NCBI GenBank assembly: GCA_017165825.1
Contig: CM029367.1
Location: 17,662,945 to 17,726,944, forward strand
DNA: 64,000 nt
From: Hepsetus odoe
Taxonomy: Eukaryota > Chordata > Actinopteri > Characiformes > Hepsetidae
Direction: 5' to 3'
The position numbers and the translations under genes are program-made. Shown here one piece after another: positions 38,576 through 51,300 of the stretch. The notes beneath the pieces are model-generated. The model was not told where the DNA came from, did not search any database, and was given only the letters and a program-made list of their open reading frames with translations. Each line of letters opens with the position of its first letter. The first letter of the stretch is position 1.

Positions 38576-39699
38576 TTCTATCTATTAAGCATTAAGATTA
38601 AATAGCCCAACAATTGGCCTAGAGGTTAACACTTTATGGTAGGCAGTTATTATTGCTGTTTTCCTTTTACCGTTAAGAAGTAATAATCAATTAGGCAATT
38701 AACCTGATTGATTATACCTACACACTTGATTGACATGTTCTACAGTCTACATAGTATACATACATACTCTCATTTCTCTTTTAGCTTTAATGTCTAGCAA
38801 AAGAATAAAAACAAATTCAATTGTAAGGAAATATACAAAACATACAAAATATACTTCCTTTTCTTTCTCCTTTGCGTGAATTTACAGCTTGAAAATGATT
38901 AGCTTTGGTGTAACCCCCATAAAGACACATAGTTCACCTTGTAATATCACCACTGTGAAAATATTTGAATATGAGATCCAGCTCTGCTCAGGATTTTGAG
39001 CTCAGCTTCTTATTTCAGATAGACATTTCTCCTGGGTAAAACCATGTGGTTCTCTAGAACCATGTGCTTAGTAAACACTGGAGGCAATATCATATTTCTT
39101 TTGTTTGTTTTTCCTCACCTTGCACCTATTATCTATGGCCTTCTTCATTTTCTCCTGGTGTGGATGTTGTGTTTCTCATGTTTGCATTAGGGTCAGAGGG
39201 TATGGTGCTGTGTGAGGCAATAGCAACTCTGAATGAAAGCTCCATGTTCATACTTGCTGCACTCTTATACCCCCTCTCACCCCTACCCCCACCCCCATGG
39301 GGGGAACCTAGTACTCCCAAGGGCCTGAGTCCTGCTGCCCCCTTTAAGTGCTACTAGAGCTTCCTGCCCTGGCCTCACTTTGTTCTGCACTTGTGAGAAC
39401 AGGGGCTGCACACAGAGTACCCTCACTACGAGCATGTGTTCTTTTAATTTGCCTTGATAACTGCCAGATGATGAGGCCGGGGCCAAACAGCAAGCAGGGG
39501 GCCCCCTCCTGACAGCATGTTGTTAAGGACAGGATAAGCTTAGTCTGGAGAGTGAGACGGTGGGGAGTCTAGAGATATGTTCTTGGAATGAAGGCCCATT
39601 TCCACTTCCTGTACCATGGAAACTGTTTTGATCACCTGTCTTTCTGTGAACCTGCATCTGTTAAGATGAGCATGCAGATAACAGTGATGAAAAGCTGAA
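38576..39699. other. Intergenic DNA without recognised features
   Basis: No gene or clear repeat is seen. A C-rich CCCCTACCCCCACCCCC patch is at about 39280-39296. Short ORFs lack support. Confidence 0.6.
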
Positions 39700-40395
39700 G
39701 TCTTCTCTGCCACACCTCTCCAGGCACCCTGTCATATGCTTTCTCCAAGTTCACGAAGGCAAAATGCAACTCCTTTTGAAATTCTCTGTTCTCTTCTCCG
39801 TTTCAGCACAGAGCAAACATTGCATCTGTATTGCTCTTTCTCAGCAGAAAACCATACTGCTGCTCGCATATAATTAGCACTGCTTTTCATAACCTAGCTT
39901 CCATTACTCTTTCCCATAACTTAGTGCTGTGGCCTATCAACTTTATCCCGCTTTAGTTATCACAGCTTTGATGAGGCAGTGGTGGCCTCATGGTTAGGGA
40001 GTTGGTCCCAGGATCAGAAGATCATGGGTTCGATTCTCAGACCAATATTTTGCCCTGAGGTACCCTTGAGCAAGGTTCTGTCCCCATCACTGCTCCTTGG
40101 GTGCTTTCAATAGCTGCCCTCTGCTGCACGGAGTGTGTGGATAAAACACATAGACTTTGCTCAATGACAAGAATAGTCAATTTCACTTTATTCTTGAAAC
40201 TCAGTACAAGCTCAATTTTCCTCCCCTTCTCAGGCACTTTCCAAGATTGTGTTAAACAATCTGGTTAGAAACTCAACTGCCATCTCTCATAAACACCTCC
40301 ATGCTTCCACTGTTGTCATTTTGACCAACAGCCTTTCCATTCTTCAGCCTCTTCACCACTGCCCTTACTTCCATCTTGTTAATGTCCAGAATGTC
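39700..40395 (-). pseudogene. LINE reverse transcriptase relic, split by a SINE
   Basis: The minus strand carries broken reverse transcriptase motifs in the expected order: VVKRLKNGKAVG, MPEKGRKIELVLSFKNK, a SINE at 39972-40190, IKLIGHSTKLWERVMEA, and FVNLEKAYDRVPG at about 39721-39763. Several frame breaks show it is dead. The motifs resemble the LINE clade at 38281, so both could derive from one lineage, but they are on opposite strands. Confidence 0.8.
39972..40190 (+). mobile_element. tRNA-derived SINE inserted in the LINE relic
   Basis: The head GAGGCAGTGGTGGCCTCATG has an A-box-like start. A B-box-like GGTTCGATTCT follows, then GCCCTGAGGTACCCTTGAGC, and a tail ending ATGACAAGAATAGTCAATTTC. 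It interrupts the minus-strand reverse transcriptase frame, so it is the younger insertion. Confidence 0.85.
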
Positions 40396-40499
40396 CAGAA
40401 GGTGTTCAGTGCTCAGAAACATGGACAAGGTAAGGAGGGCTGAAACCCAACTACCACTAGACACCGCAACAAGACGGGGCGTGGAAATATTTTTCAAAG

Positions 40500-41140
40500 A
40501 TTATATGAACTGATGAGATGAGAATGACTCTTGATGGACCAGATGGACAGGCCTGTGGCTGGATCAGTAACAGGCACAGAGCTCCACTTCCACTCAGATG
40601 CCAGCAAGGTGGAGGTGAGTTACTGGTATGGGCTGGTATTATTAAAGATGAGATAGTCAGACATTTTAGGGTTGAGAATAGACTCAAAATCAATTCCCAC
40701 ACCTACTGCCAGTTTTTAGAAGACACTCGCCAGTAAAGACCAGTAAAGGCCTGTAAAGGCCTTAAAATGAAAGAATAATGACATGGCCCCCTTCCTCACC
40801 TGACCTAAACCCTATTGAAGACCTTTTGTGGGCCCTTCCTAAAAACAGGAGATTTACGTGGAAGGAAAACAGTCCACCTCTCTGAACAGTGTCTGGCTGT
40901 GGTTGCTGCTGCACAAAAAGTTGATTATCAACATATCAAAAAACAGACAGGCTCCGTGAATGGAAGCCTTATGACTGTTATTGAAAAGAAGGGTGGCTAT
41001 TGGTCACTGATCCTTTAATAAGGGTAATTAAAATTTTGGATTGACTGATAGCACTTAGATTTTGGATTTTTGGATTGACTGATCTATGTTTTTGCTTTGT
41101 CATTGTGAAGTATAGTGTGTAGATTATTAAGAAAACAATA
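40500..41140 (+). pseudogene. Third Tc1-like family: decayed transposase
   Basis: The plus strand encodes DGPDGQACGWISNRHRAP, QQGGGELLVWAGIIKDE, NRLKINSHTYCQFLEDT and, near 40780, MTWPPSSPDLTPIEDL. This order matches the DDE region of Tc1/mariner transposases, with SPDL..IE as the third catalytic acid. Frameshifts and stops are present, and a short internal AGTAAAGACC/AGTAAAGGCC duplication lies near 40732-40760. Confidence 0.8.
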
Positions 41141-41199
41141 ATTAGTATAAACCTGTTTAGGGTGAAGGGAACTGTGGAAATGTGGAAAACTTGGAGAAA

Positions 41200-41450
41200 T
41201 CTGGGAGATATCCAAGATGGCGGGATGCCGTAACATAAAGCAGCAGCTCCGGGGTCCCAACTTTGGTGTTTGTGTCTTATGTTGTGTCTTGTGTTGTGTC
41301 TTATGTCTTCTTTTGTCTTATGTTGTGTCTGATGCTGTCTTGTATGTAGCACCAGGGTCCTGAAGGAACATTATTTCGTTTCACTATGTACTGTGTATAT
41401 GGCTGAAATGACAATTAAACCTACTTGATTTGACCTGACTTGAAAACTTG
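41200..41450 (+). repeat. Retroposon 3' end with CTTGA-type tail and TTGTGTCTTATG tandem repeats
   Basis: An imperfect array of TTGTGTCTTATG-like units spans 41266-41340. Then come CATTATTTCGTTTCACTATG, GAAATGACAATTAAACCTAC and a CTTGATTTGACCTGACTTGA tail. Many fish LINE/SINE 3' ends finish with such short tandem units. The family assignment is tentative. Confidence 0.5.
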
Positions 41451-44400
41451 AAAGGTTCTGAAACCTTATGTATACACTGCTTGTTAATGTATGGTTTCAC
41501 AGTGTAATTATGAACTGGTATACGTGAAGCATTTTTTAAAGATCAGTGTTTTATGAGTTAGCAAATAAATGAAAGAAAAAATGTAAGTTTTGTAGTCTTC
41601 TCTTTTTCCTAGTCTTTTCATTCTATTCCCAGCTGTATTTGGCATGTTCACATATGGCTGTTGTCTCTTGATGAATTTTCCTGGGCTCAGACACTTGAAC
41701 AGGATATTCACTTCCTTGCCTTACTCTCGGGTGAATGTCACTTTGTGACATGCCGCAGCATCTATCTTCCTCTGTTCCTCTGTTCTCCAGACTTCCTCAG
41801 CCTCCTGCTCTGATCATTGCAAGATGATGCTCCACCAGAGCTCTATACATCCTCTCTATGTCTGCTTATTTCTGCTGGGTTATATACTTTATATCTCTTC
41901 TCTGTCTATTAACTTATTCACTCATAATGTGAATGAGTGCTTCTCATTAGTGCTTTAAGAATACAGAGATCACCAATGGCCCTGAGTATGTCCATAAACT
42001 CACCCTGTACACTGCTCTTCAATTTCCCAGCTGTCTCTGCAATTAGACCCTGCACTTTTCTCTAAAAGAGATGACATCGTTTAGCAATTTTAGTAATTTA
42101 CATTGTTGCTCAATCCCCCATATTTAGTACTGATATCTATGCAACTTCAGTTAAAAAGCACGTGTATCATATTTATAGGTAAATATAGGTATTTATAACC
42201 TTTAGTATTAAAACATGCCATGTATTAAAATGCAGTCCACATCACATATTTGTATATTATTTAAAAATTAATTAGGTTAACAAATTATGTTTCGACCAGT
42301 TTTCATAGAATACTTCATAAAGGGTTATGAAGAGGGTAACTTGTTTAAAGATGAGTGGAAAAAAATACACAGGGTTGCAGTCTATTTCCTGCAGCTTTTA
42401 AGTTTCAAAGCTGAAAGCTTGATATCACACAGACATGCAGCTTGGTCCCTACCATGACAGATGCTCTTGAGATTTTCCACGAGAACGACCTTACAGAGGC
42501 ATCTCCTGTACTTGTGATTATTTGAAACCATGACCAGGAAGCAATTTGTTAAGGTTAGAAAGGCTGGACTTGAGGTCATCTCAGCAGAAATTTCCACTTA
42601 GCTCAGTCTCAGGGGTGAAGTGCAGGGGGTTTTATTCTATGAACTTCCTCAGGCTGGAGTGAAAAACTAAAGACATATATACATATGTATATACATATGA
42701 GACATAAAAAGACAAACCTAAACCAACTCAACATGCCACAAAGTTTTAAGTTTATTTGGATGGTCTGTCTCCTCAAACTTTAAAACTCTTGGTTTAGACC
42801 ACAGACATTACCTGAACCAGACTTTCATTACACATGTCTGATGCAGAATGAGATATTGCTAATGATGGTTCCAGTCAGTCTAAAGTAAGCATTGTGGTTA
42901 CAATTATTTATCTACATCTTAGCCAAAATGTGTCCTGTTTGTAATTACACTACAAAGTAGTCTTAACCTTTTACAGGACTAAATACAGTTGTCAACAGAA
43001 GGATGAAAAAATGTTTAATGTTTCCCTTCTGTCTTTCCCTTCTGTCTGTTCTGTCTTTACAGGGCTTTACAAAGTCAATTGCAGCCAGCAGAAATCTAAA
43101 GCACTCCTGCTCTGTCTTCCACAGAAAGTCTGTAAACATATTTTATTCATGAATGAATTTTTTTCTTTTTGTTTGAGCACGTCCAAATGGATATATCTGT
43201 TTGCCCATGAATGTGTTCTTTCATGGCAACTGCTTTATATTAGAGAAGACTTGCAGAACTTTAGAAAAGTATTTCATTCAGACTGATATATTTGGGCTGG
43301 ACATAACACTGAGTGATATACAGTTAAATAAGTCTTTGTTGGTATAACTTTCAATAAATTAAAGACTGCTTAATAACACATTTTCTACCTTGTTAACCTT
43401 AATTTGTGAAAACAAAATCATAAATAAAAAACTAAACAATTAAAACTAAAATAAATGATAGAATTAATACATTTCTTGTTGCATTTTGTATGTTCATATA
43501 TGACTGTGTATCAAATATTCTTTTAATGGGTTCAGACATTTGAGCACATCTTTTTTAGTACATCTGGGCTGAAGGTTTTAATTTCTTATTTCTTTTCTTA
43601 TTTTCAGTGCAATTTTGTGTCATTTTAATAGAATCAGGAAAACCTCAACAAAGCATCCCCAGACCCAGACAGACAGTGTACGTATTTGCACAGGCAACAG
43701 TTTAGAGGAACTGTTGAAGTCATATATTTATGTTTGCTGGCCCTGCTCCATCAATCTTACTCATTTTTATTGGTTACAGATCCTTGCTACTTCAAATTGT
43801 ACAGTAAAATATACAAAGAGGTCTCATTATGCTCTGCATCAACACTTACAGCTTTAACAAAAACACTCATGTGAATATTCCTTTTTCATCAAAAGAAAAT
43901 AACATTTTGGTTCATTTTAAACAACTGTGAAGACTCATGTCATTAAACAAAATGCATCAAAAATTTGATTTGATGCTAAAGTTTTAAAATGTTATTTCAC
44001 ACCCCAGACTATATAATCAACCGGTCAGGTTACAGTGGTTTATTCTTCTTCTGCCTTTGGTCAGTCTGGTCTGGTGTGTATAGTTGGTTAAAGTGGTCAA
44101 ATGACATCCATTTCTAGAACACTGATGTAGCTTCAGTGCTGTTGAAAAACATAAAAATGTGAAGCTTTTAGATATTTTCTTATGCAAATCCCACCTGATA
44201 TTCAACTGAAGATGAATTAACAGAACTTATAGCCATAATAAACCAGCACAACTGAACATTAGCTATATATGTTGATCTTGATTCCCTAATATAAAGTGGA
44301 AAAAAGAATGCAACAGGATTATGTACAGCTCCATATTTCTCAAGGTTGCATGGCCAGAGGGAGCAAGAATCTGTGTGACCTTGCTTTGAAGTCTCACCCT

Positions 44401-45344
44401 AGCACTCCAATCCACCAATGACTTCACAGGAAGGCAGAAACCGCTGGAGTCTAAAGGCATGAGAATCACTAAAGCAAGAACAGAGGCATAGGTTGTCATT
44501 AAAGATTGCACTGGTTCTAATGTTTCCACCATATGGAAAATAATTAAAATTCAACCTGTTAAGCCATAGATAGAATATCTCAGCATTCAAATTTAATGAC
44601 AGGTTTAAGGTCAGTTTGGTCATTCAAGAGCTGTGACTCAGTCAAAATAGCCATGATTTTTTTTTTCAATAAACGAACCTTTCTTTCATTAGACCACAAA
44701 GCTAACAACATACACAAGGTGCTGTTTGATATGGTTTAGTCTGTAAATACCCTTAGTATTTAGCAGATTTCTAGAGATCTTTCATCAGATGAATGGGCTA
44801 CCACTTTTTCTCCCCATGACTGAGGCAGAGTACCCCAATATACTTATAAAGAAGGGTTACTTAGATTACTAAAATACTAAACAGCTGACCTAGTAATGTT
44901 TCGGAGTGGTTAAAGGATGGATAATACATCTGTTGCTGCTGTAATTTACTACAACTGGAAAGAGAGACCTCAGAAAGCTATTCTGCATTGCTAGGACATA
45001 GGACATTGGACATAAAGCACAGGGTGCAATAATTTAATGGACAGGCACACCATGTTAATTTTATGTACTTAATATTCCACTGTCAGAATTCCAGAATAGT
45101 GGAGAGCTTTTGTAAATATGATGAAAAATATGTCTTTTATCAGCTTAATAATATAATAATAATATGTGAGAATTTGAACCTTTCATTGAGATGAAAAAAT
45201 TATTTCTACATTTTTTAAATATGTTAATCTTTTTATATATGCTTTTTATGCATGTTTATACATGTTCATTCATGCATAGTTTAAAGTATTAAGACAATGC
45301 CAAGTATGCATATATAATTCATATACATATAAAGTATGTATAAC
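41451..45344. other. Gene-free intergenic DNA
   Basis: No recognised gene, RNA or transposon. An 18-bp perfect AT-rich palindrome (TATATACATATGTATATA) is at 42676-42693. Short ORFs are unsupported. Confidence 0.6.
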
Positions 45345-45588
45345 TGTCATGGTAGATGGCGCTCTACTCTGACTGACCTGGGCTGATTAGAGCACAGGTG
45401 TGCTTCACTGGGACAGGTTTTAGAAGCCTTAAGGTGCCAGAGTAGCGTGTCAATCATTGTAGATGTATGGGTGTACCTGTGACTAGGGGTATCGTTCACG
45501 CATGGGTGCTTTATGTATATGCTGGATTATAAAGAGGAGATCTGGCTATGCGTTTATGTCTGGACCCTACCTTCACTGCCCCGTTACA
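45345..45588 (+). repeat. Possible solo LTR
   Basis: A 244-bp segment is more GC-rich than its surroundings. It starts TGTCATGG, ends CCGTTACA and contains a TATA-like TTATAAAG. TGT...ACA ends resemble Gypsy-type LTRs. I found no clear target-site duplication and no second LTR or internal region. Confidence 0.3.
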
Positions 45589-46477
45589 ATATCCCACATA
45601 TTTGCTTTATACCTCTATTGATAAATATTAAGACACTCTTCATACTTTGTGTAAATAGTGGAAATTGTAAGAACAAAAAGAAGAAAATATGATGTTAGTT
45701 TGTTGTTCTATTTGACTACTATAAGGTAGTCCAGTCACTTATTTAAATATCAAAGATCAGTTTTTCTTTCCTAAAGGCCCATTGGTATCTCCAGGATATC
45801 CCTAATATCAACAGGAATGCCACGGAAACACCATTGTTTGTGCATTGCTTGTGCAAAACTGAAGATTATATTGTTTTAACCTGCGTCATGTCCAGTGCTT
45901 AAGATGACTTATTGACCCCGTGTTCTTTACAACAGGCTCTAAGCACTGAGCTGCCCTCTGTAATCAGTATCAATTAGATAATGTCAGCCCTCTCCATGCT
46001 CAGTTCACCTAGGAGTGGTTACCAGAAGCTATTTTAGAACAGTGCTGACATAAGTTTCATGGCATATTTATAGTCATGATAAGAATCACTTCCTTTCAAA
46101 GCCTTAAATGTTATGAGGGTCATTGTTACAAAACTGATTCTAGATCAGCACGACTCCTGAGATCATTTGTGAAAATAGATCTTGTCCACCAGAATGGATG
46201 CCCCGGCATTAGGCTGCACAGTAAATGTTAATTCATTGTTGTAGCTTACAGTAGATCACATTGTTACTAAATCAAATCAGCAGGTCAGCACCTCCCTTAT
46301 GAAAAGCTGGATGTGGTTTCAGCATGTTCAGAAAGTTCTGGGGATGTATTTAGGAAAAAGATTTTGTTAACTATTGACTTCTAGAGTTTGTTAGCAATGT
46401 TAGCTTTGTAGCTCCAGCTAAATTGAAGAAGCAATTTTTCGCAGATAGATTACAGCTTAAAATAAAAATAATAATAA
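45589..46477. other. Intergenic DNA without recognised features
   Basis: AT-rich sequence between the possible LTR and a SINE. No gene, RNA or repeat was identified. Confidence 0.6.
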
Positions 46478-46733
46478 ATAAAGTGACAACCCTTGTCATT
46501 GCGAGGTCACAGCACAACACACTGTGAACCACAACGAAATTGGACCTCTGCATTGAACCCATGCACACTCAAACACCGTGCAGCAGTGGGCAGCTATTGA
46601 AAGCGCCCGGGGAGTAGTGACGGGGACAGCACCTTGCTCAAGGGTACCTCAGGGCAACCTATTGGGAAGGGGTTAGAACCCCCGATCCTCCTATCAGGCG
46701 GCTAACGCCCTAAGCACTAGGCCACCGCTGCCC
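46478..46733 (-). mobile_element. tRNA-derived SINE, near full length
   Basis: This reverse-orientation copy runs from tail (GTGACAACCCTTGTCATTGC) to head (CTAGGCCACCGCTGCCC). It includes a B-box region GGTTAGAACCC and the conserved CTCAAGGGTACCTCAGGGC. It carries the AAAGCGCCCGG variant shared with the 24.8-kb copy. Confidence 0.85.
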
Positions 46734-46924
46734 ATCTTAGAGCGTAGATATGATTTTTGGCAAACTACCCCTTTAAAGATAGGTCTGAGTTTGACTTCTG
46801 TTGAAAATCTGGTCAAAAATGTAAAAGAAGGCCATAGGACAGAAGTTGTTGTCTCAAAAGAAACCATGCTGACAAAAGCCAAAGTCTAGTTTAACACTGC
46901 AGGTAGGGACACATGAAAAGAAAC

Positions 46925-47037
46925 TATCCATCCATCATCTGAACCACTTTTGAAAACTAGGGTTGGGACCTGGATCCACTCAAAGGGTAATAGGTAGAGA
47001 AACACCCTGGATAGATCACAAGTCCATCACAGGGCCA
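46925..47037 (-). repeat. Diverged fish retroposon tail
   Basis: CCATCCATCATCTGAACCAC, then CACCCTGGATAGATCAC and AGTCCATCACAGGGC, resemble the common fish repeat ending in reverse orientation. It is an older relative of the copies at 9032 and 33533. The rest of 46734-47700 shows nothing clear. Confidence 0.55.
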
Positions 47038-47710
47038 TAAAATGAATGTTTCTTTTGTGTGTGTTTTTTTAAGTGTACAAAAACTCCCAGATGAAGTACA
47101 GTGTAGTCTGCTTTACTTCCTTAGTACATAGATTATGTATATCTTTGTATTACTATTATTAACTAGACTATGCTTTTATCATTGCATTAGAGGTGTCCAG
47201 TCTTACCCACATTGGACCAGTGTGGCAGCAAGTTTCCATTCCTGTAAACAGAAGCTCACCTGTTTACACTTCTTTAATTAATAGTTAATGAATTAATGGT
47301 TAATCTCATTCTTTAAACAAATGCTCATGCAACTTACTGAAAACTTGCAACCACACCAGACTATATAACAGTTGTTTACGTTTCGGCAGCAGAATATTAT
47401 TTTCCTCTTCACCTGATAGATAACAGATGAAGGGGTTGAAAGGATTGAAGCAGGCTAATGGAGCTCAGCTGAGCCACAGCAGGAAGAAATAATGATGGCT
47501 GTGTAGACAGAAAAGCCAGATAAGCTTTCCATGGACCTGTTTGTACGCAGATCTTTTCTGTTCTCCAAATATCTTTCCTGTATCTTTTCTGTTCTCCGAA
47601 CCAGATTTTTGGCTGTCTCAGAAGTCTCTGGTTTTCATTGCCTGGTGTGATAAGAAGAATTCATTTGAAGCACATGCAAACTGACTTACTCAGTCAGCTA
47701 AAATATACAT

Positions 47711-47721
47711 GCACACACACA

Positions 47722-47778
<57 letters not shown>
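47711..47778. repeat. (CA)n microsatellite
   Basis: About 68 bp is nearly pure CA with one CATACA interruption. It is followed by AT-rich sequence and then the Tc1-like copy starting at 47822. Confidence 0.95.
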
Positions 47779-47779
<1 letters not shown>

Positions 47780-47821
47780 ACATATATTATATAAATATAA
47801 ATTTAAATATGATAAAATATA

Positions 47822-48361
47822 TACAGTACTGTGCAAAAGTTTTAGGCAGGTGTGAAAAAATGCTGTAAACAAAGAATGCTTTCCAGAAATATAAATAATG
47901 ATTGTTTATTTTATCCAATTTACAAAATGCAAAGTGAAGCAGAACAACAGAAAAATCTACGTAAATCAATATTTGGTGTTACTACCTTGCCTTCAAACAG
48001 CATCAGTTCTTCTAGGTACACTTGCACAAAGTCAAGAGAGTTCTGTATGATTATAAAAGGCATGTGATCAACCAGGTTTTACCAAGCAGGTGCTGATCAT
48101 CAATGTCTACGGTTGAAACACAGTCATGTTTGGAACAACCTACCAGCCGAGTTCCCTTCAAAATCTGTGTGCAAGTGTACCTGAAGAACTGATGCTGTTA
48201 CACAAAAGCAAAAGGCCTGTCACACCAAATATTGAGACCTTTTGTTCATTCACTGCATTTTGTTGATTGATGAAAATAAATGATTAACACTTCCATTTCT
48301 GAAAGCATTCTTTGTTTACAGCATTTTTTCACACCTGCCTAAAACCTTTGCACAGTACTGT
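47822..48361 (+). mobile_element. MITE-like Tc1 derivative (copy 4)
   Basis: About 540 bp is bounded by TACAGTACTGTGCAAAAG and CACAGTACTGTA. The centre carries CAAAGTCAAGAGAGTTCTGT, TGTGATCAACCAGGTTTTAC, GTTGAAACACAGTCATGTTT and GGAACAACCTACCAGCCGAG, and copy 5 has the same central arrangement. Only a short transposase C-terminal stub remains, so it is non-autonomous. Confidence 0.85.
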
Positions 48362-51300
48362 ATATACACTACTACAATGTTCTGTTACGAATAAACAATA
48401 AAAGAGGATATCATAAAGGGACACATATACAGCACTAATCTATTTGAAGTAACTGTTTTTTTCACAAAATTTAAGTAGGCAATGCATTATCCCCTGTCAT
48501 TCCTTGATTTCAAACTTTGCCACACAGCTCTGTCTACATTACATGTAGTTATGTTTTGTGCCTCAGGCCAAAGTTCTTTGAAGAGTACAAAACATTCAGC
48601 TTAACCTGATGAACTTGATAGCTACTCATTAGATGCTCCCTTTCATCTGTATATAGAAACATTCTATAGGGCAAGGTATGTTGACTAGTGGTAATTATGG
48701 ACAATGTTTACCAGTAAGGTTTCTTCTTTTTTTCATATGATAACTGTGACATGTTGGTATTAGGTGACTAATACTGTCACCTAATTTCTTTTCAGATTTA
48801 TGGTATGAACTGTGTTTTTACTCTGTTTACAGACTATAGTTCTATCATTTAAGAAAAATCAGTTTTCACTAATTTGTGCCGTTCATGATTTGTGCTAAAG
48901 GAAACCATAACAGTCATAAGATGTTATCAGCTGGGATTAGACCAATGACTTTCTGAGTCATTGCCAAATTTACTGACCACTGAAAATCATATTTTGGCAG
49001 TAACTTTCCCAGTTGCAGTGAAAAACTCTGTGTAGCACGGAAATGAATAACATTCAGTTAAAAAGATATTTATTAAAGTTTGATTAACTCTTTAACTTTC
49101 TTGAGTACTGATATTTTACAAAAAGTCAACTGTTCTTGTACCTCACGTACAGGCCAACTTCTAGAAGGAGTCTCTAGCTAGGCAGCCAATGCTGGTTATG
49201 TCATTTATTGGGTCAACTGCAGGGCCGCAGTTAAGCACTTTTCTCTTAAGAATTAAGGGCATTTGAATCAACACAATAAGGGTAATCACACTAAGCTCAC
49301 AAGGAAATGAAGCATGGGTGATGTGCCCTGAAGCATAAGGAACATTTTTTGACATGCTCAGCCCTTTTGACCCTATGTAGTACACTTCTCCATATGTTCT
49401 ACTGAAGAGGAAAAAGCAGCAATTATTACATTCATAAACTGTATAACTATTCCAATTTCTCTTCATTCTATCATAACTGAACTAAAGTCTGAATTTAAAA
49501 TAGACCTATTTTTACCTTAGTTAGTTTTCCCCCGCTTATATTAAACATTACTGATTATAGTGATTTTATTAAGTACAATTTGGAAAAAAAATGTAATGAT
49601 ATGCATAGAAGTGAACCCTCAGTGTTGTAATTCAAAATGTATGTTTATCACTTCTTTCACTCATCACTTAAGGAGAGATACATGCAGTCTGTTGGGTGTA
49701 ACAAGATTAAGAAGTAAAGGATGGCTTTGAAGAGACTTACCACCCACAAAGTACTGTGCTGGTCATTAATGACAACTTTAGCACCTGTGTCAACAGCTTG
49801 TGTGCCTGAGCCTAATGAGGGTCTTTTGTGCAGTTAGTCCCGTCAAGTCAAGTGCAGTATGGCTGCAATTACTCGCCACTGAGGTTCATCTGACGGAACA
49901 GTTAACTCCCTTTTGCATTTGTGCTTGTGTCAGAAGAGGCCAATCCTTTGCTTAGCAAACACAAAGAACATGCCACCTGATTTGCTCCTTTTTGTTTCGT
50001 TTCAAAGGAAGTGTCTCAGGCCAGGAGATGCACTGCTTTGAGAAGCTTTTTGGAGCTCCTGTGGAAAACTGTGGTTTTTAGTTGTAATGGATTGCTGTGG
50101 GGTAAAATGTCTACAGAGTTTTGTCATAGCTTTTTAAAATCAAGTTGTTCATGAGTAGGAGGTCTTTAATATCCTGGCAGAACTGAGGAACTGCTCTATA
50201 ACTCTTAACATGCTTTTTGAACCAAAGCCATTGAAGACATTATCTTGATTTTTTGCTCTCATCATCTTTTTCTATTTCAACTATCTCTGTGTAATTAGTC
50301 ACTTATTTTTGTTAGTACTATTGATCAAGCTTTAAAAATATTTAAGGTTTATGCAAGATACATAAATGCTTGTCATTCATTCATGGCTAATTTCTCACTG
50401 TTTGGCAATTTGTGGTATTACTGCTGTGCTGAGAATTGTGCAATAATTAAATATGTTATCAGCAGTGGTCCTGTCACGATCCCTTTCAGTGCAGAGGCAG
50501 GTTGTGTTTGGCTGATGACTTTTATGGTTTTAAACCCTTGACCACTATCTATTCTGATGAGTAATTTGCTCCCAAAATTTCACATGGCTTGACTGTATTA
50601 AACTTTCTCTGTGTGCAAATACTTTCCAAAGAGTTTACATACAGGATTAAATCAAAATGCCCACTCAAAGCTAACAATGATAAAGCCAAATTAAAAACCA
50701 GGCTTGTATGTGACACCAAATATCATTACAGGTGATCAGTAATTTTTAAGAGGTCAAACAAATGTCTTCCTACCTTCCGTATAAAGGTCTGTTTAAATCT
50801 CATTGGGCATTGGTGGGTAATTACTGTAATCAAACTCTGGATAAATTGAAAAATTTATAAAGAAAGATTAAACCACTTTACCATATGGCAAGCACTACCC
50901 ACTGAACCCCATACGGGAAGATGCTTAAATCACTTGACCCTTTTGTTGACCCAGGCGGGACATGATTACTGTCCCTAAGGAGAGGACTTGCTGACAATCA
51001 GTGACCTGTTTTCTGTCTTATGTCAGCATAGAGTATGCCTTCTCAGCTAATCCATGACACTGTGTTGTTTGCTCTTACAATAAAAGAACAAAGCATCCTT
51101 TCAGTTCAAAAGCATAGTCTTTCTCTCCTGACAGTGATCACAATGTCTTTGTTTACATTATGATTGTAATATAGCTTTTATGATTGTGTTATATATAGAA
51201 TTTATATTGTCATATGTACTCATGATGTTTTTATACTTCAACGGCCATGTCTGATCTGCATTACAGCTGTCAGTAGCCCATCTTATCAATGCCCTTTACC

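Noticed and set aside
42676..42693. 18-bp AT palindrome as a regulatory site
   Set aside because: Low-complexity TATA/CATA sequence. Such palindromes are expected in AT-rich DNA.
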